A program made the translations under genes and the position numbers. Source: Limnanthes douglasii subsp. nivea (Eukaryota > Streptophyta > Magnoliopsida > Brassicales > Limnanthaceae). Taken from it: a stretch of DNA of 64,000 bases. The notes beneath the pieces are model-generated. The model made no database searches. It was not told the DNA's origin and saw only the letters and a program-made list of their open reading frames with translations. This document shows positions 30,376 to 41,689 of the stretch, one piece after another (position 1 is the stretch's first letter; each line of letters starts with the position of its first letter). The stretch is taken from the NCBI GenBank assembly GCA_036936605.1, contig JAUPFV010000001.1:246944925-247008924 (forward strand), read 5' to 3'.

Positions 30376-32285
30376 TCAAGCATCTTCTTCCTCCGACTCG
30401 GTGTCGTCCGATTCTTCGTCTTCACAAACAACACTAGAAGGGCGGTCGTCTTCCGGAACGTCCAGCCACATTGACCTGAGGGGAAGGTCAGGGAAGCGAT
30501 GATGAAAAGACAGCACGTATGTGGCCTTGGCCTCAGCCGTCTCCTTCTCCATCCACTTCTCATATTTTTCAGCAAAAAAAGTATTGGCCGTCTTCAGTTC
30601 AGTGATCTCCCGCACTAAGCCCGCGGTACGATCCTCCCCGGCCTTCCTAACCTGCTCCAAAGCTCCCTCAGTCTCCTTGAGCCGCTCCTCTGCCAATTCT
30701 TGAGCCGCTTTAGCCTTCCGCACCTCCTCTTCCAGACCGATAACTTTCGCCTCTGCGCCCAACAGCTTCCGGCTTAGTTCCCCTGCCCGACGTTCTTTCA
30801 GGGCCAAGGGCACTAGCATGTTGTACAAGGAAAGGGCTAGTCCATCAGTAATCTGCAACAAAAAAGTGTGCGGACTCCCGGGCACAGACAGCACCGGAAG
30901 CTTCGTGCCACTCGACGACGCCACGACATATTTAGAAGCCTTCGGGGGACTAGCATCTTCAGGGATCACCACTACGGGGTCGACCATCGAACCACCCTTA
31001 GCCCCCCTCCCATATTGGTCGAACAGCTCCGGAACGGTAGCATTACCAACACCCGCACCAGACCCCCAGACCCGCTTTCTTTCCTTGAGCGTTTAGGCTT
31101 CCTAGCCTGAGCCCCCTCTGCGCCGGCCTTCCCCTTCCGTTTCTGCGCCAGCTCCTAGGTCTGATCGGCCTCCCCACCCTCAGCAGCACCTTCATCCTGG
31201 TGCACCTCCGCACCCGCCTCCTCAGCCCCGACATTGTCTTCCTCGACATCAACGTCGGATTTCGGCCTTCCCCTTCCGTTTCTGCGCCACCTCCATGTAT
31301 TTGCCAGAGACGAATCAGAGGAATGGGGACTTGGGAGATTTCGACCCGAACATGGCTATGTACTCCTCCACGGGCATGACCCGACCCGAAAGGCGCGAGG
31401 CCATTATGCAAGACATCAGCGTGTACCATGCATTGGGCGTCAGCTGAGAGGGGCAGATTTTTAGAGTTTTGAAGTATAGAACAATCTAAAGATCGAGGGG
31501 GAACCTGAGGCCCCAGTTGAACAGCTCGGTGAAAACTACAATTTCTCGTGACCGAACGTGCACGGGAGTCTCCCCAGGAACGGAAAACCGAACGGTAACG
31601 CATTCCGGAATGCCCCAACGGATCAGCAGCTCTTCTTGCTCGGCAGCAGGGAAGTAAAGATACTTGCCCTCAAAAAGAGAAATAACATTATTCGTGGGTA
31701 ACCAGCGATGATATGTGGTGGTTATGACCGCCTCTATCTCCTCGGGAAGCGGCTCCTCGGGAGGGGCAGCGGCATTGCCAGCAGCAGCAATACCGTCTTC
31801 TGCGGGCAGAACGTCCACCTCTAATTTTTCGGTATTTACTACCGGAACGTTTTCAGAACTATGGGCGTTGGCAGCGCCTGGGTCAGATGGTCGAACAAGA
31901 GGGTCCGTAGGGCCAGAACTGCTGCCAGTTTGGGCGAGATGAGCCTCGTTTTATTGCTGACAAGCGCGTTCGGGATCCAATTCTGTAGGCGTCGGTGGCC
32001 GCTGATTAAGACCTAAAAACGTCACAGCAGTATTAGTACCGGTTCGGTATCCTCGTATGGAGGGAGTAAGCTGAACCATCTCAGGAGAATTACCTCCCGC
32101 GGGAGAAGTTGGAGAGCTGGTTTCTCCCATAGAAAGAAATTTGGCTTTGCCGCGACGTCGGGGCGGAAAAGGGGGCGGAGCAGCGTAAGAATTGACTGAT
32201 AAAGGCGTCAGACGGTTTAATCGAGCAGTTGGGGAGTGTGGAGAGCTACTGCTAGAAGGAATGACAATGGGCTCTTTGTGTAACA
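30376..32285 (-). pseudogene. Antisense ORF of the Tat-lineage element, Transposase_28-like N part and coiled-coil C part
   Basis: Opposite to pol, between the tandem repeats and the right junction. The first part (31950-32270) is Ser/Pro-rich. The second (31486-31818) has YHRWLPTNNVISLFEGKY and FNWGLRFPL. After a TAG it continues in frame as LTPNAWYTLMSCIMASRL (about 31390-31460) and reaches another stop. The third (30376-30987) has a coiled coil (LEEEVRKAKAAQELAEERLK), then VLSFHHRFPDLPL and an acidic C-terminus (SDDTESEEEDA). The copy at 4254-7620 has the same order. The domain resembles PF04195 (from memory). No function is established. Reading it requires several stops and shifts. Confidence 0.75.
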
Positions 32286-32289
32286 TGTT

Positions 32290-33471
32290 GCCTAACGTTC
32301 GATTAGTTACCTCGGCTGGGCCGTCTGTCTGCGGGTGATACGCGCTGCTAAAACTCAGGTTCATGTTCGTGAGGCGCCACAAAGTCCTCCAAAAATGCCC
32401 CACACACCACGCATCGTGATCAGAAACGATATTCGAGGGTAGACCATGTAAGCAGTAGACCTTACGAAAGTATAAATTAGCAACATTCATAGCATCTGCG
32501 GTTTTCTTGCAGGCAATAGAGTGGGCCATCTTAGAAAACCTGTCAACCACTACAAAAATAAAATTGTTACCTCTTTGTGTGCTTGGCAGCCCAGAGATGA
32601 AATCTAATGTAATGCTTCACCACGGTCCTTCCAGTATTGGGAGTGGTAGGTATAGACCTGCGTTGGAGGATGTACATTTTGCCACCTGGCAAACCCGACA
32701 ACCAAATACAAAACGGATAACATCTCGCCTCAAATGCGGCCAGAAAAATTGACTGAATACAGAGTGAAGGGTTTGATCTCTACCCCCATGCCCCTCGTTG
32801 AGTCTCTCCTGTACAATCAGTAACCTCAAACTGCTCTCAGGAACACAAAGTAAATTACCTTTGAAGAGGTAATCGTTGCTCACTGCAAAATCTTTTCTCA
32901 AACCTGCACTGACGTCCTCTTGAATATGACCAAAATATGGATTGATAGCCAGTAGATCCTTCATCATCGCGAATCCCACAACCTCTCCTTCCATACGAAT
33001 CATCATGCTGCGTCGGCTCAGTGCATCAACTACGTGGTTAACTATCCCCGGAGTATGCTTAATGGAAAAGGTAAATTGTTGAGTAAATGCCGTCCAACGT
33101 GCATGACGGGAAGAGAGTTGTTCCTGACTCTGCAGATGATTTAAGGCATAATGATCGGTGTACAGGACAAAGCCATTGTAGGCCAAGTAGGAACTCCAGT
33201 GCTTCAAAGCTCGTACAACTGCATAGAACTCCTTCTCATAGGTGTTGTAGTTGAGTTTAGCTCCACTTAACGTTTCGCTGAAGTATGCTACAAGGTGGCC
33301 TCGTTGGCTGAGTACAGCATCAATGCCCAATCCGGACGCATTACAATGCAGTTCAAATCCTGTAGAGAAGTCTGGTAAAACCAGAATCGGTGCACTCGTC
33401 AGTCTTACCTTGATTTCCTCAAACGCCTTAGCTGCTTCAGGGGTCCAGGAGAATGTCTTGCCTTCATACAT
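32290..33471 (-). pseudogene. RNase H and integrase of the chromovirus-like fragment
   Basis: RNase H spans about 33000-33471 ([56 protein letters not shown]). The zinc finger includes GHGGRDQTLH and CRVCQVAKC. After a break at 32550-32617 the core follows with VVDRFSKMAHSIACKK, SDHDAWCVGHF (the second catalytic Asp is in the SDHDA segment) and YHPQTDGPAEVTNRT. The sequence then passes at about 32285 into Ser-rich residues of another protein, keeping the frame open to 31951. Confidence 0.75.
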
Positions 33472-33575
33472 TCTATAATATGAGCCATAACAGTGCTGAA
33501 GTTATGTATGAACCGTCTGTAAAAGGAGACCAATCCGTGAAAAGAGCGGACTTCAGTGATGGAAGTAGGAATAGG

Positions 33576-34800
33576 TTAGTCTCGCACGACTGCCACTTTC
33601 GACTGATCCACTGACATTCCATCTTTTGACACGACATACCCTAGGAAGATGACCGGATCTGTTATAAAACAACACTTATCGAGTCCTCCATAAAACTCGT
33701 CTCGCCTCAAAACAACCAACACCTCGCGTAAGTGCTGGAGATGTAGCTCTTCCGTGGTACTATATATAAGAATTTCATCAAAGTACACAACAAGAAATTT
33801 ACCGATGAACGGGCAAAATACTTGGTTCATAACCCGCATTAGAAATACCGAATGGCATTACCATCCATTCAAACAAACCTTCTCAGGTCTTGAAGTCTGT
33901 TTTCCACTCATCCCCCATACAAATACGAATCTGGTGATATCTTCTCTTCAAATCCAGCTTCGTAAACACACTAGCACCATTCAATTGATCCAGTAAATTA
34001 TCAAGGCGAGGAATAGGAAACCGATACCTGACTGTAATTTTGTTGATAGTCCAGCTATCCACACACATTCTCATTGAGCCATCATTCTTCCACCTGTCTG
34101 CGAAGGTCTTCATGCTCTTTTGGGCTCATCCGATAATGCTGTCGGTTTGGTAGGCTAGCACCCGGTACAAGGTCAATCTGGTGCTGGATATCTCTCAATG
34201 GAGGAAAACCTGTAGGTAAAGTATCGGGAAAGACAACAGAAAATTCTGCTAATAGCGGCCGAACTCGCTCAGGTATACCAGCAAATAGATCAGTACTAAA
34301 TTCTTTAACAACCAAAAGATAGACAATCCCTGTTTCATGAGCATGTTTTATAAACGCCTTTCGAGCTAGAAAGTTCTTACCCGACTCCTTTGATACTGCA
34401 AGGGCAGGTTTTGGGGAAACCTCTCTAGTTGGTGTAAATATGAACCTGACCTTATTCCATATAAAACTGTATCGGTTCCTTCTACCATCATATGTGACAC
34501 TTCTATCATATTGCCAGGATCGGCCTAGCAACAAGTGACACGCATCCATCCCAATAACATCACACCATGCTTTATCCATATAGTTATTAACAGAGAAAGA
34601 TACCAGACATCTTTTATATTTACCTCACTACCTTTTTTTAACCAGGCAAGCTTGTAGGAGTTTGGGTAGTCTTCTATTTTCAGGGCCAACTTCTGGACAA
34701 CTTCTTCAGAGATAACATTTTCGCAGCTCCCTGAATCAATAATAAATTTGCATACCTTTCCCCCAATAGTACATGGTCTGCTTGGTGTTCCTAGGTTTAT
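33576..34800 (-). pseudogene. Protease and RT of the chromovirus-like fragment
   Basis: The protease active site reads KFIIDSGSCENVI at about 34720-34760. After a stop, DACHLLLGRSWQYDR lies at about 34520. RT begins with [19 protein letters not shown] near 34130, then [38 protein letters not shown] and WKTDFKT. The catalytic motif reads YFDEILIY at about 33755-33780, with Asp replaced by Glu at the second position of the DD pair. LFLGYVVSKDGMSVDQSK-like sequence follows. Frames break at about 34100, 33880 and 33575. Confidence 0.75.
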
Positions 34801-36029
34801 GCATATCTATATATGTTTCATATTCATCGCTTCATTTAAACGTTTTTCTTCTTTCAATTTATCAAAAACATATGACTTAGGTCTGAAATTGTTAGTCACT
34901 AGTTAGTTTATTCACCTTTATAAATTTTTTTAGTGGCGTGATGGTTAGCAATGATTTTAACTATGCAAGATCAATTTCAATACCTCTTTTATTGATCATA
35001 AAAACAAAAAACAAAAAAGAATTTCCAACTCGTACAATGAAAGAATATTTTAATAGATTAAATTTCAAATTAAAGTTTCTGACGTTATTGGAAGTTCTAA
35101 ATAATTCTAATAGATGTATGCTTTATCGTTACTTTTTAATATCATGTTGTTGATGTAAGCTTCTAAGTTTTTATTCCTTTGAGTAGAAAAATATGATTGA
35201 CGATCCCTCGATAAGTTGCCCCGGCATTTTAAGCCAAAAGACATTACTTCATAATAATACAAACCGGCTTCTACATGAATATTGTGCTCTCCTCATCATT
35301 AAAATTTATTTTAATTTTATTATATCTTTAATAAGAATCGATAAATGAAAATAATTCATATCATGTTGTTGCATCCATTAACTAGTCAATGCTATGTAAC
35401 TGAAAATCATCTTTTGGAGAAGTTTGATTCAGGTTAGTAAAATAAACATACATTCTCCACTGCCCATATTTATTCTAACCAACACCGGTTTATCAACCCA
35501 TTTGCATATCATTATTCTCTTATGTGACCCATTCTTAAATAAACTTTATAACTCATTCATTATCGTTTCAAAGTTATATGGAAAAAATTATATTTTTTGT
35601 ATCATATTGGTCTTATCCTCTTATCAATGGCTAACTCATGGCATATAATTGACTTGCTAACGCATGTAAAATTGGTTATACTCTAAAAAAATATCAACAT
35701 TTTTGTTTCAAATAATTTACCAATTCATTTTGAAAACATTGATTTAATTGGTTTCCTTCCATCACAATTTATCCATTTCTAATTTATACATTAATTATTT
35801 AATCTAAGGGCTTAGTTAGTCGCATACTTGTCGTGGATCGTCAATTTTTTTTTCTGCACTTTCCAATAAAGACTTTTTACACTATATTATATTTTCATGC
35901 TTTAATAGATTATATAATTGCTATATCATGATTTTTATCCAAGTAAATATACAATAACTAACAATAACTTGCCACTCACTAACTTCTTTTAATAATCACA
36001 ACTTGATCTCTTGTGAAAGATTTCACACA

Positions 36030-36215
36030 TTAATGATAAGTGACTACTTTCGTCCTTTGAAACCAATGATAATTTAAAATAGCATTATAAAAACTAGGTG
36101 CATCCAAAAACATAAATAATATGGCAACAATTTTCGTTGTTGCAACGTGTCCCACAACCACTAGTAATCCCACCTCATCTACAAAATCCGTCGATCGCCC
36201 AACAAAATTGACCAA
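36030..36215 (-). pseudogene. Ty3/gypsy protease-end relic inside copy A
   Basis: The minus-strand frame reads VNFVGRSTDFVDEVGLLVVV, then ILFMFLDAPSFYNAILNYHW and TKVVTYH. This matches the strand after the protease active site in gypsy elements (VDAPSSYNAILGRPW). Copy B holds the equivalent at about 49130-49320. No active-site Asp is included. Confidence 0.6.
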
Positions 36216-37101
36216 ATTTATTTATGTCCTTTTATATAAAGCTACTTAAATAATCATATCATACACTCTTATATAGAAAATATTAGTTGAGATGATGTGT
36301 GAAACATAACTATTTTGATAATTACTCCAACCATTTTAACTATGATCAACGCAATATGTTTATAATGAGTGACTAATCCCCACCAGTCATCATCATCAAT
36401 TTACTTCTAAAAGCAGTCAACAAATCTTCAAGACTATGAATTGATCAATAATGAAGATTATTATTAAACCAAACCAATTATTTTCTTCATAATTCACAGA
36501 AAATTTTATATAGAGAATAATGTCATCGAGATTAAAAAATAAGTATCGTATTTTTTAATTATTCGAAATGGTGTTTGGGATCTTTAATCCTATCATACTT
36601 TTCATGGTGATTCTCCGTCTATGATTCTTTGAGACACAGAAGATTGTGCTAATGTATACAAAGCTAATCTTATTCTTTAAAATGTCCCATAACATACAGT
36701 TATTAGTATATATTTTCCTTCAAAATAACTTCATTACTAGATAATTCGTCATAATCATTATATTTATATCCATTTTATTTGGTAACATGTATTCAAACAA
36801 TTACTTTATGTTGATTTTTATTTTCTTATAAACTTATTTTAACCGTTAATAGTGGAAACGTCTCAGATAAATGTTCTAACATAACACATCTTTCTTCACC
36901 TTCTTAAGTTTGCAAAATATAAGATTCATGTTGCTCATGCCTCAATTCACTTATTGGTTTAAGTCATCCTCTTTATTTATATATATAATTATTATAAATA
37001 TCATCCACTTTCCCAATGCGACAGTTATTGAATTCCAAGACTATTGGCTTAAGTCATTAGATGATAAGACACCCCAAAATATAGACTTTAAAAAAGAATA
37101 C

Positions 37102-37119
37102 TATATATATATATATATA
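37102..37119. repeat. (TA)n microsatellite
   Basis: About nine TA dinucleotides in copy A. Confidence 0.85.
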
Positions 37120-37749
37120 CTTATTTTTTTCATTGCAATACACATACACATTTTATAACAATCACTTTGTTAGTTTGAATTAATTATTAAGCTATCAAAA
37201 TATACAATAAATTTTTATTAAATGATAAAATAAATAAATTTATCTCATATCACTACCCGACAGTTAAAGTCTAATATTTTCCTCAATATTAAGAACAAAA
37301 AAAAGTAACAATGGTATGTGATAAATATATATTGGGTCAAAATACCAAGATTTGAGTTGAATTGTAGAAGCTAGTTGCTTCCGCCATAAGACAAGTGAAA
37401 AAAATAAGAAAATATCAAGTGAGAGAAACACCATAAAATTTAAAAATAAATTATCAGCATCTTGAAAAAATTAAAAATCTATAACACGTAATAATAATAA
37501 TACTTTCGGAAGTGAACAATACCTTTGAAAGTGACTAGTGATAGGTAAGAATGTTTTCCTAGAACAAATGAAATGAAATTAGACATAAAAACTTACTAGG
37601 TTGGTGCTTGGAGATGGATAGAGGTATGGTCTTTGCTAACAATCTTGTTATAGTGTGTAAGGATCCAATCTTGGCACATGCTCGTATTTAACATTTTTAA
37701 AACCAGTAGAAATTTCTTTGAACAACTTTAAGTATTTTACCAACGGATC

Positions 37750-38560
37750 TTACTTGGTTTCATAATGTCTTTGTGCCAGATGAATAATTATTTGTGAACC
37801 ACTCAAAAATCGGATTATTTTGGCACCATATATTTGAGCTAACCTTAGACATGATATAGTCGCTTTATATTCAACTTTGTTATTCGATGCCTTAAATCTA
37901 AAACGTATATCTTGGTACAAGTTATCCAAAAGGGGGGAGTTCAAGCAAATTCCATCCCTACATCCCATAATACAAGATCCACCGTCTCTTCGAATTACTA
38001 ATTATTTCTTAGGCTTGTTCACTTGGGATTCCTCATAAGGTCTTTTAGAGTGGAATTCAACCAGGAAGTCAACTACATCTTGAGATTTATTGTTCTAGGA
38101 GCAAAATCAATATCATATCCTCCCAATTCAAAAGACCACTTAGTCATCCAACCCGATAAATCTAGATTTTGCAATATGTTTTTAATAGGAAAAAAAGTTC
38201 GAACCATGACAGAATGCACCTATAAATAAGGCCTCATTTTTATAGCCTATATTACTAGGGATAAAGTTAGATTTTATAACTTAAGGTATCTCTTTTTAGC
38301 ATCCAACAAGCTCATACTAATGTAATAAACCAGACAAGGATAATTGTCAACCTCTCGAACTAATACTGCACTAACGGCATAATCTGACACCGCTAGGTAC
38401 ATATAGAGTCTTTTTCCTTCAACGGGTTTAGATAAAGTTTTTGGTGAATATAAATGTTGCTTTATTTTAAGGAATGCATTATAAAAAATTGGGGACCATT
38501 AAAGTCTTTGGAATTTCTTAATACTTGGAAAAACTGTGCACACTTATCCGATGATCTGCA
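37750..38560 (-). pseudogene. RNase H and archaeal-type RNase H, minus strand
   Basis: The second RNase H (37750-37968) reads IRFRFKASNNKVEYKATISC, then LRLAQIYGAKIIRFLSGSQI, where the family has SDSQ. The preceding RNase H is in pieces at about 38000-38420, including a tether ending near a VDFLVEFHSK-like stretch. Enough remains to identify the tandem RNase H arrangement, but the acidic active-site residues are partly lost. Confidence 0.7.
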
Positions 38561-38639
38561 AATAAACCTATTCAAGGCTGCCAATCTCCCGGTCAACACC
38601 TGAAATTCTTGGGTAGTTTATGGAAGATTCATGGCTAAA

Positions 38640-39280
38640 AAAGGAATGAACTGATCTGGGTCAGCTTAGATATATTTTTCACTAATGATATAACTCAAAC
38701 ATTTACCATATCAGACACCGAAAGTACACTTTTATAGATTCAACTTTAAATTTATAGCTTCCAAATTAGAAATATTTTTTAGGATGTGAAGTATATAATC
38801 CTCCTCCCTTGGGATTTTCACCATCATGTCATCAATATAAGCTTCTACATTTCTTCCGATCTAACTAACAAAGTTTTTATTAACCAATCGTTGATAGGTA
38901 GCGCTAACATTCTCTAACCCAAAAGGTTGTACCTTGTAACAATGTACCTTGTGGTATTGTCATGATCATTCAGATCCATCTGTATTTGATTACACCAGAC
39001 AAAAACATTTTATAAAGGATAATAAATTATTTCCCGAAGTGGAATCTACCAGCTGGTCTATTTGAAGAATTTGAAAGAGATATTTTGGGTATACCATGTT
39101 GAGGTTTGTAAAATCAATGCACATTCTTCTTTTTTAACAAGTACTGTATTCGTAATCCAAAGCGGATATTGTGATTCCCAAATGTGACCCACCGTAGTTA
39201 ACCGATATACTTATTGGACTATAGCTTCAAATTTTTCTTTAGAAAAAACTCTATTCCTGTGTACTACCAAGCCTCCATTG
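38640..39280 (-). pseudogene. Reverse transcriptase, Tat-lineage, minus strand
   Basis: The reverse complement shows IDFTNLNMVYPK near 39120, QIDQLVDSTSGNNLLSF near 39040, and IGRNVEAYIDDMMVKIP at about 38810-38860 with the catalytic YIDD intact. The frame is interrupted several times, including near AGYN. It is continuous with RNase H downstream and the protease linker upstream. Confidence 0.7.
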
Positions 39281-39282
39281 GA

Positions 39283-40146
39283 TCACACAAATAGCCTATG
39301 GAAAATGATATTTGGTGGCTCTCCGGTTACATCCTCATTGCACCAGGAAAATATATGTAAATTTTTAGATAAGAAGGTTATAATATTTCCTTCAACTTTG
39401 ATGGTATTATAGCTCAAATTGTGACATTTTGTCCCTGCTTGACTAGTTATTTTGACCTCTTCAATTGAGATAACAAGACTATGAGTCTCTCTTGGATCAT
39501 CAATATTTCTTGGATCCAAAGACGACTCTAGTAATTGATATTCTTTTTTTGTTACCGTTTCTAGCGATTTTGAAGCAAAAACGGTGACATAACATTTCCT
39601 TGCCACTTTGTTTCTCCTCCGAACAACCCTTACTTGACTTCCAACCGAATATTTCAAACATTGGTGAATAGTTGATGCTCTTGTATGCATCATTGACAAC
39701 CAATATCTTCCAAATATTGCATTGTAGAGGGTTGAACAACCTACTACCACAAACAACACTCTTACTATTTTCTTAAATGGTCATTTGATTAACAATGCCT
39801 CGCCTTCAAACTCTCTTAATACTTCAGAGTTACCTGTGAACCCTACTATAGTTTTGTTCGACCTATGAATGACCGAAATATTCTTCCATTGTTTATAAGT
39901 GGATAGAAATAAGACACTCGCTGAACTGTTTATGTCAATAAATATTTTTCAGATCTGAGTGCCCTCAATAGATGCTCCTATCACTATAGAATATTCATGG
40001 GGACCTGCAAAGCCCCTTAAATCCTTTTCATAGATACTATGAAAGAAGATGGGCTTAAATAAAGATATGTAGACATTTTTCCTTCTAATTGTGCGGTCAA
40101 ACTGATTACATGCATTTTTTCTGCAAGAGCTTGATGGAGCTGCCAT
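39283..40146 (-). pseudogene. Protease and protease-RT linker, minus strand
   Basis: 39949-40146 encodes the protease start (APSSSCRKNACNQFDRTIR, DLRGFAGPHEYSIVIGASIE). After a break the active site reads FIDINSSASVLFLSTYKQ at about 39890-39945, with DIN replacing the catalytic DTG. 39283-39759 continues as the linker: TLYNAIFGRYWLSMMHT, STIHQCLKYSVGSQVRVVR and NLHIFSWCNEDVTGEPPN. The linker is the longest surviving frame of this element (158 codons). Confidence 0.75.
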
Positions 40147-40149
40147 TGT

Positions 40150-41400
40150 ATATTCTTAAAAAATAGTTAGTGATTCAAAGAGTTGGCACAACTTTGATAA
40201 TTTTGTAGCACTTTCTGTCATCGTATTGATTCGGTTCTGATCTGGATCAGGATCAAAGTACTCTGAATCAACATGGAACTGTTCAACAATCACCATTGTG
40301 CTTTATTGTTTAGATGGTTCCGCAATTTACCTTTCGATATTAGGTGATGTAGTATAGACTTCACTCGTACTAGGTTGTTCTCTATTTCCTGATTGTTGTT
40401 ACCCCCTTGTGATTTCACATAAGTGGTCAGTTTCGCATTTTTAATAAAAAATTGTATTTATTTCTTTAAAGTAGTACAATCTTTGGTACCATACCCCACA
40501 TCATTATGGTACCTACAAAACCGTTTATTTTGATTTTATTTTGGAGTTTGGATGAAAGTCGACCTTTTGAATTGTACAACATTTTTTCCCTTTCGTAGAC
40601 GATAGCTACATTTTTATAGTTCTACAAAGTAATCAGATTTGACCCATTGATTTCCCCTTGAACTTGACTATTAACCCTGATTTGACTGACTCTCACTAGG
40701 CCAATGAGAACCTTTCCCCGAGTCCCTAGGTCGATTGCCAAAAATTTCTTGTGATTGAGTACTAGCTTATGGAACAAAGGCTATAGGTGCAGACTTGTAC
40801 TGATGAGTTTGCCTTAATTTCTTATTTTCCTCCAGAATAATCTTCTTTCTGACTTGGTTCATCAATCGACCCTAATTATAACCTTTTTTCTGAGTCGCTG
40901 AGTTAGCCAATTCTCCAATCAATAATCCCTTCCGAAGTGAAACTATGGCCACCTGTTGGAAACAATCAACTAACCCATTTTTAGCGTTTACAAAATGACT
41001 GATGTAATCCATCAGTGATTCATTCAGATATTATGCGTAATGAATTATTGTGTCATAATTCCCCTTAAGTTCTTTGATTCCTACAAACTATCTTCGGAAA
41101 GCCACCCAATATATATCAAAATTATTGATCGATATTTGGGGCAATCTTGAGAGAAAGGTCTACATAGAAACCTGTCATCATCGTCGAAACTCATCATAAA
41201 ATTCTTAAATTGTTTAATATGATTATCAGGATCTTGACTCCCATCATACTCTTCTATTTTTGAACTGTCAAATCTCATAGGTAAATGCCCGGACAAGATT
41301 TTTAAAAACAGTGGTGACTGCCTCCAATTATGGCCTTAGCTAAACATGATCTTCATCGGGAGTAACAAAAAACTAGGTTGGGACTGTTAAACTGATCACT
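40150..41400 (-). pseudogene. Gag, Tat-lineage, minus strand
   Basis: The most upstream recognisable stretch is MSGHLPMRFDSSKIEEYDGS at 41237-41296, followed by QDPDNHIKQFKNFMMSFDDD, equal to the start of the Retrotrans_gag domain of the copy at 24500. Further down, in other frames, the zinc-knuckle-like segment RFCRYHNDVGYGTKDCTTL lies near 40450-40520. Frames are heavily broken, and the N-terminal region before 41400 is not recognisable. Confidence 0.7.
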
Positions 41401-41689
41401 TAGTAAATAATATGTACCGTGGTATGTCAACCCTTTAATTTTCCCTTGGTAAAATTTATTTTCTTTACCTTTACGATCTTCTTTCTTTATAAGAAAATTT
41501 GGATCCATGGGCCAATAGGGTTCGTTTTAAATATGAGTTGGTATTATGATCCCCCATGCCCAACAACATTCAAAGTAGGTACACAACTTAGTAATCAAGC
41601 ACTCAGCTTACTTGGAATCGTTTTTATTATAGGTCTAAAATACCATATAAGGAAAATCTAATCCTAACGTCCAATATAATCTGATCATA

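Larger units (their letters stand above)
23105..32285 (+). mobile_element. Tat-lineage Ty3/gypsy retrotransposon, nearly complete but 3' truncated
   Basis: In order: LTR, primer-binding site, gag, protease, RT, RNase H, archaeal-type RNase H, integrase, tandem repeats, antisense ORF. The copy is clearly more GC-rich than its flanks, suggesting later insertion or origin from an active family. At least eight in-frame stops and several frameshifts make it non-autonomous now. The left end abuts a copia RT fragment. The 3' LTR is not visible: at about 32285 the antisense ORF joins a minus-strand chromovirus-like integrase. Confidence 0.85.
32286..34810 (-). mobile_element. Chromovirus-like (Reina-type?) Ty3/gypsy pol fragment, minus strand
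   Basis: Protease-to-integrase coding region on the minus strand, with no gag, LTR, integrase C-terminus or chromodomain visible. RT and integrase motifs differ strongly from the Tat-lineage copies and fit a Reina-type chromovirus: KHWSSYLAYNGFVLYTDHYA and YHPQTDGPAEVTNRTLGN. Both ends are truncations; the left end fuses into the antisense ORF of the Tat-lineage element. Confidence 0.75.
34835..37665. repeat. Long repeat family, copy A
   Basis: AT-rich segment paired with 48520-52640. Matching phrases in the same order include ACATATGACTTAGGTCTGAA (34869), AACGCATGTAAAATTGGTTA (35661), CCCACAACCACTAGTAATCC (36151), CATGCCTCAATTCACTTATT (36936), GATAAGACACCCCAAAATAT (37062) and GGTCTTTGCTAACAATCTTG (37629). 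Copy A has about 570 bp (34970-35540) that copy B lacks. It contains a decayed protease relic at 36030-36215. The ends give no clear LTR or inverted repeat. Confidence 0.75.
37740..41400 (-). mobile_element. Degenerate Tat-lineage element, minus strand, gag to second RNase H
   Basis: Gag, protease, RT, RNase H and archaeal-type RNase H occur in order on the minus strand, closely related to the copies at 1-3440 and 23776-29574. Integrase and both LTRs are missing: copy A sequence begins directly after the second RNase H. All frames are broken. Confidence 0.8.

Noticed and set aside
30521..31110. Plus-strand open frames opposite the antisense ORF
   Set aside because: They are shadows of the minus-strand coiled-coil coding region, whose residues align with the copy at 4254-6135.
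31043..31618. Long minus-strand frame of 191 codons
   Set aside because: A different frame of the same strand carries the LTPNAWYTL segment that matches the other element, so this long frame is a shifted shadow.
37102..37119. TATA promoter
   Set aside because: It is a TA microsatellite without a gene or LTR context.
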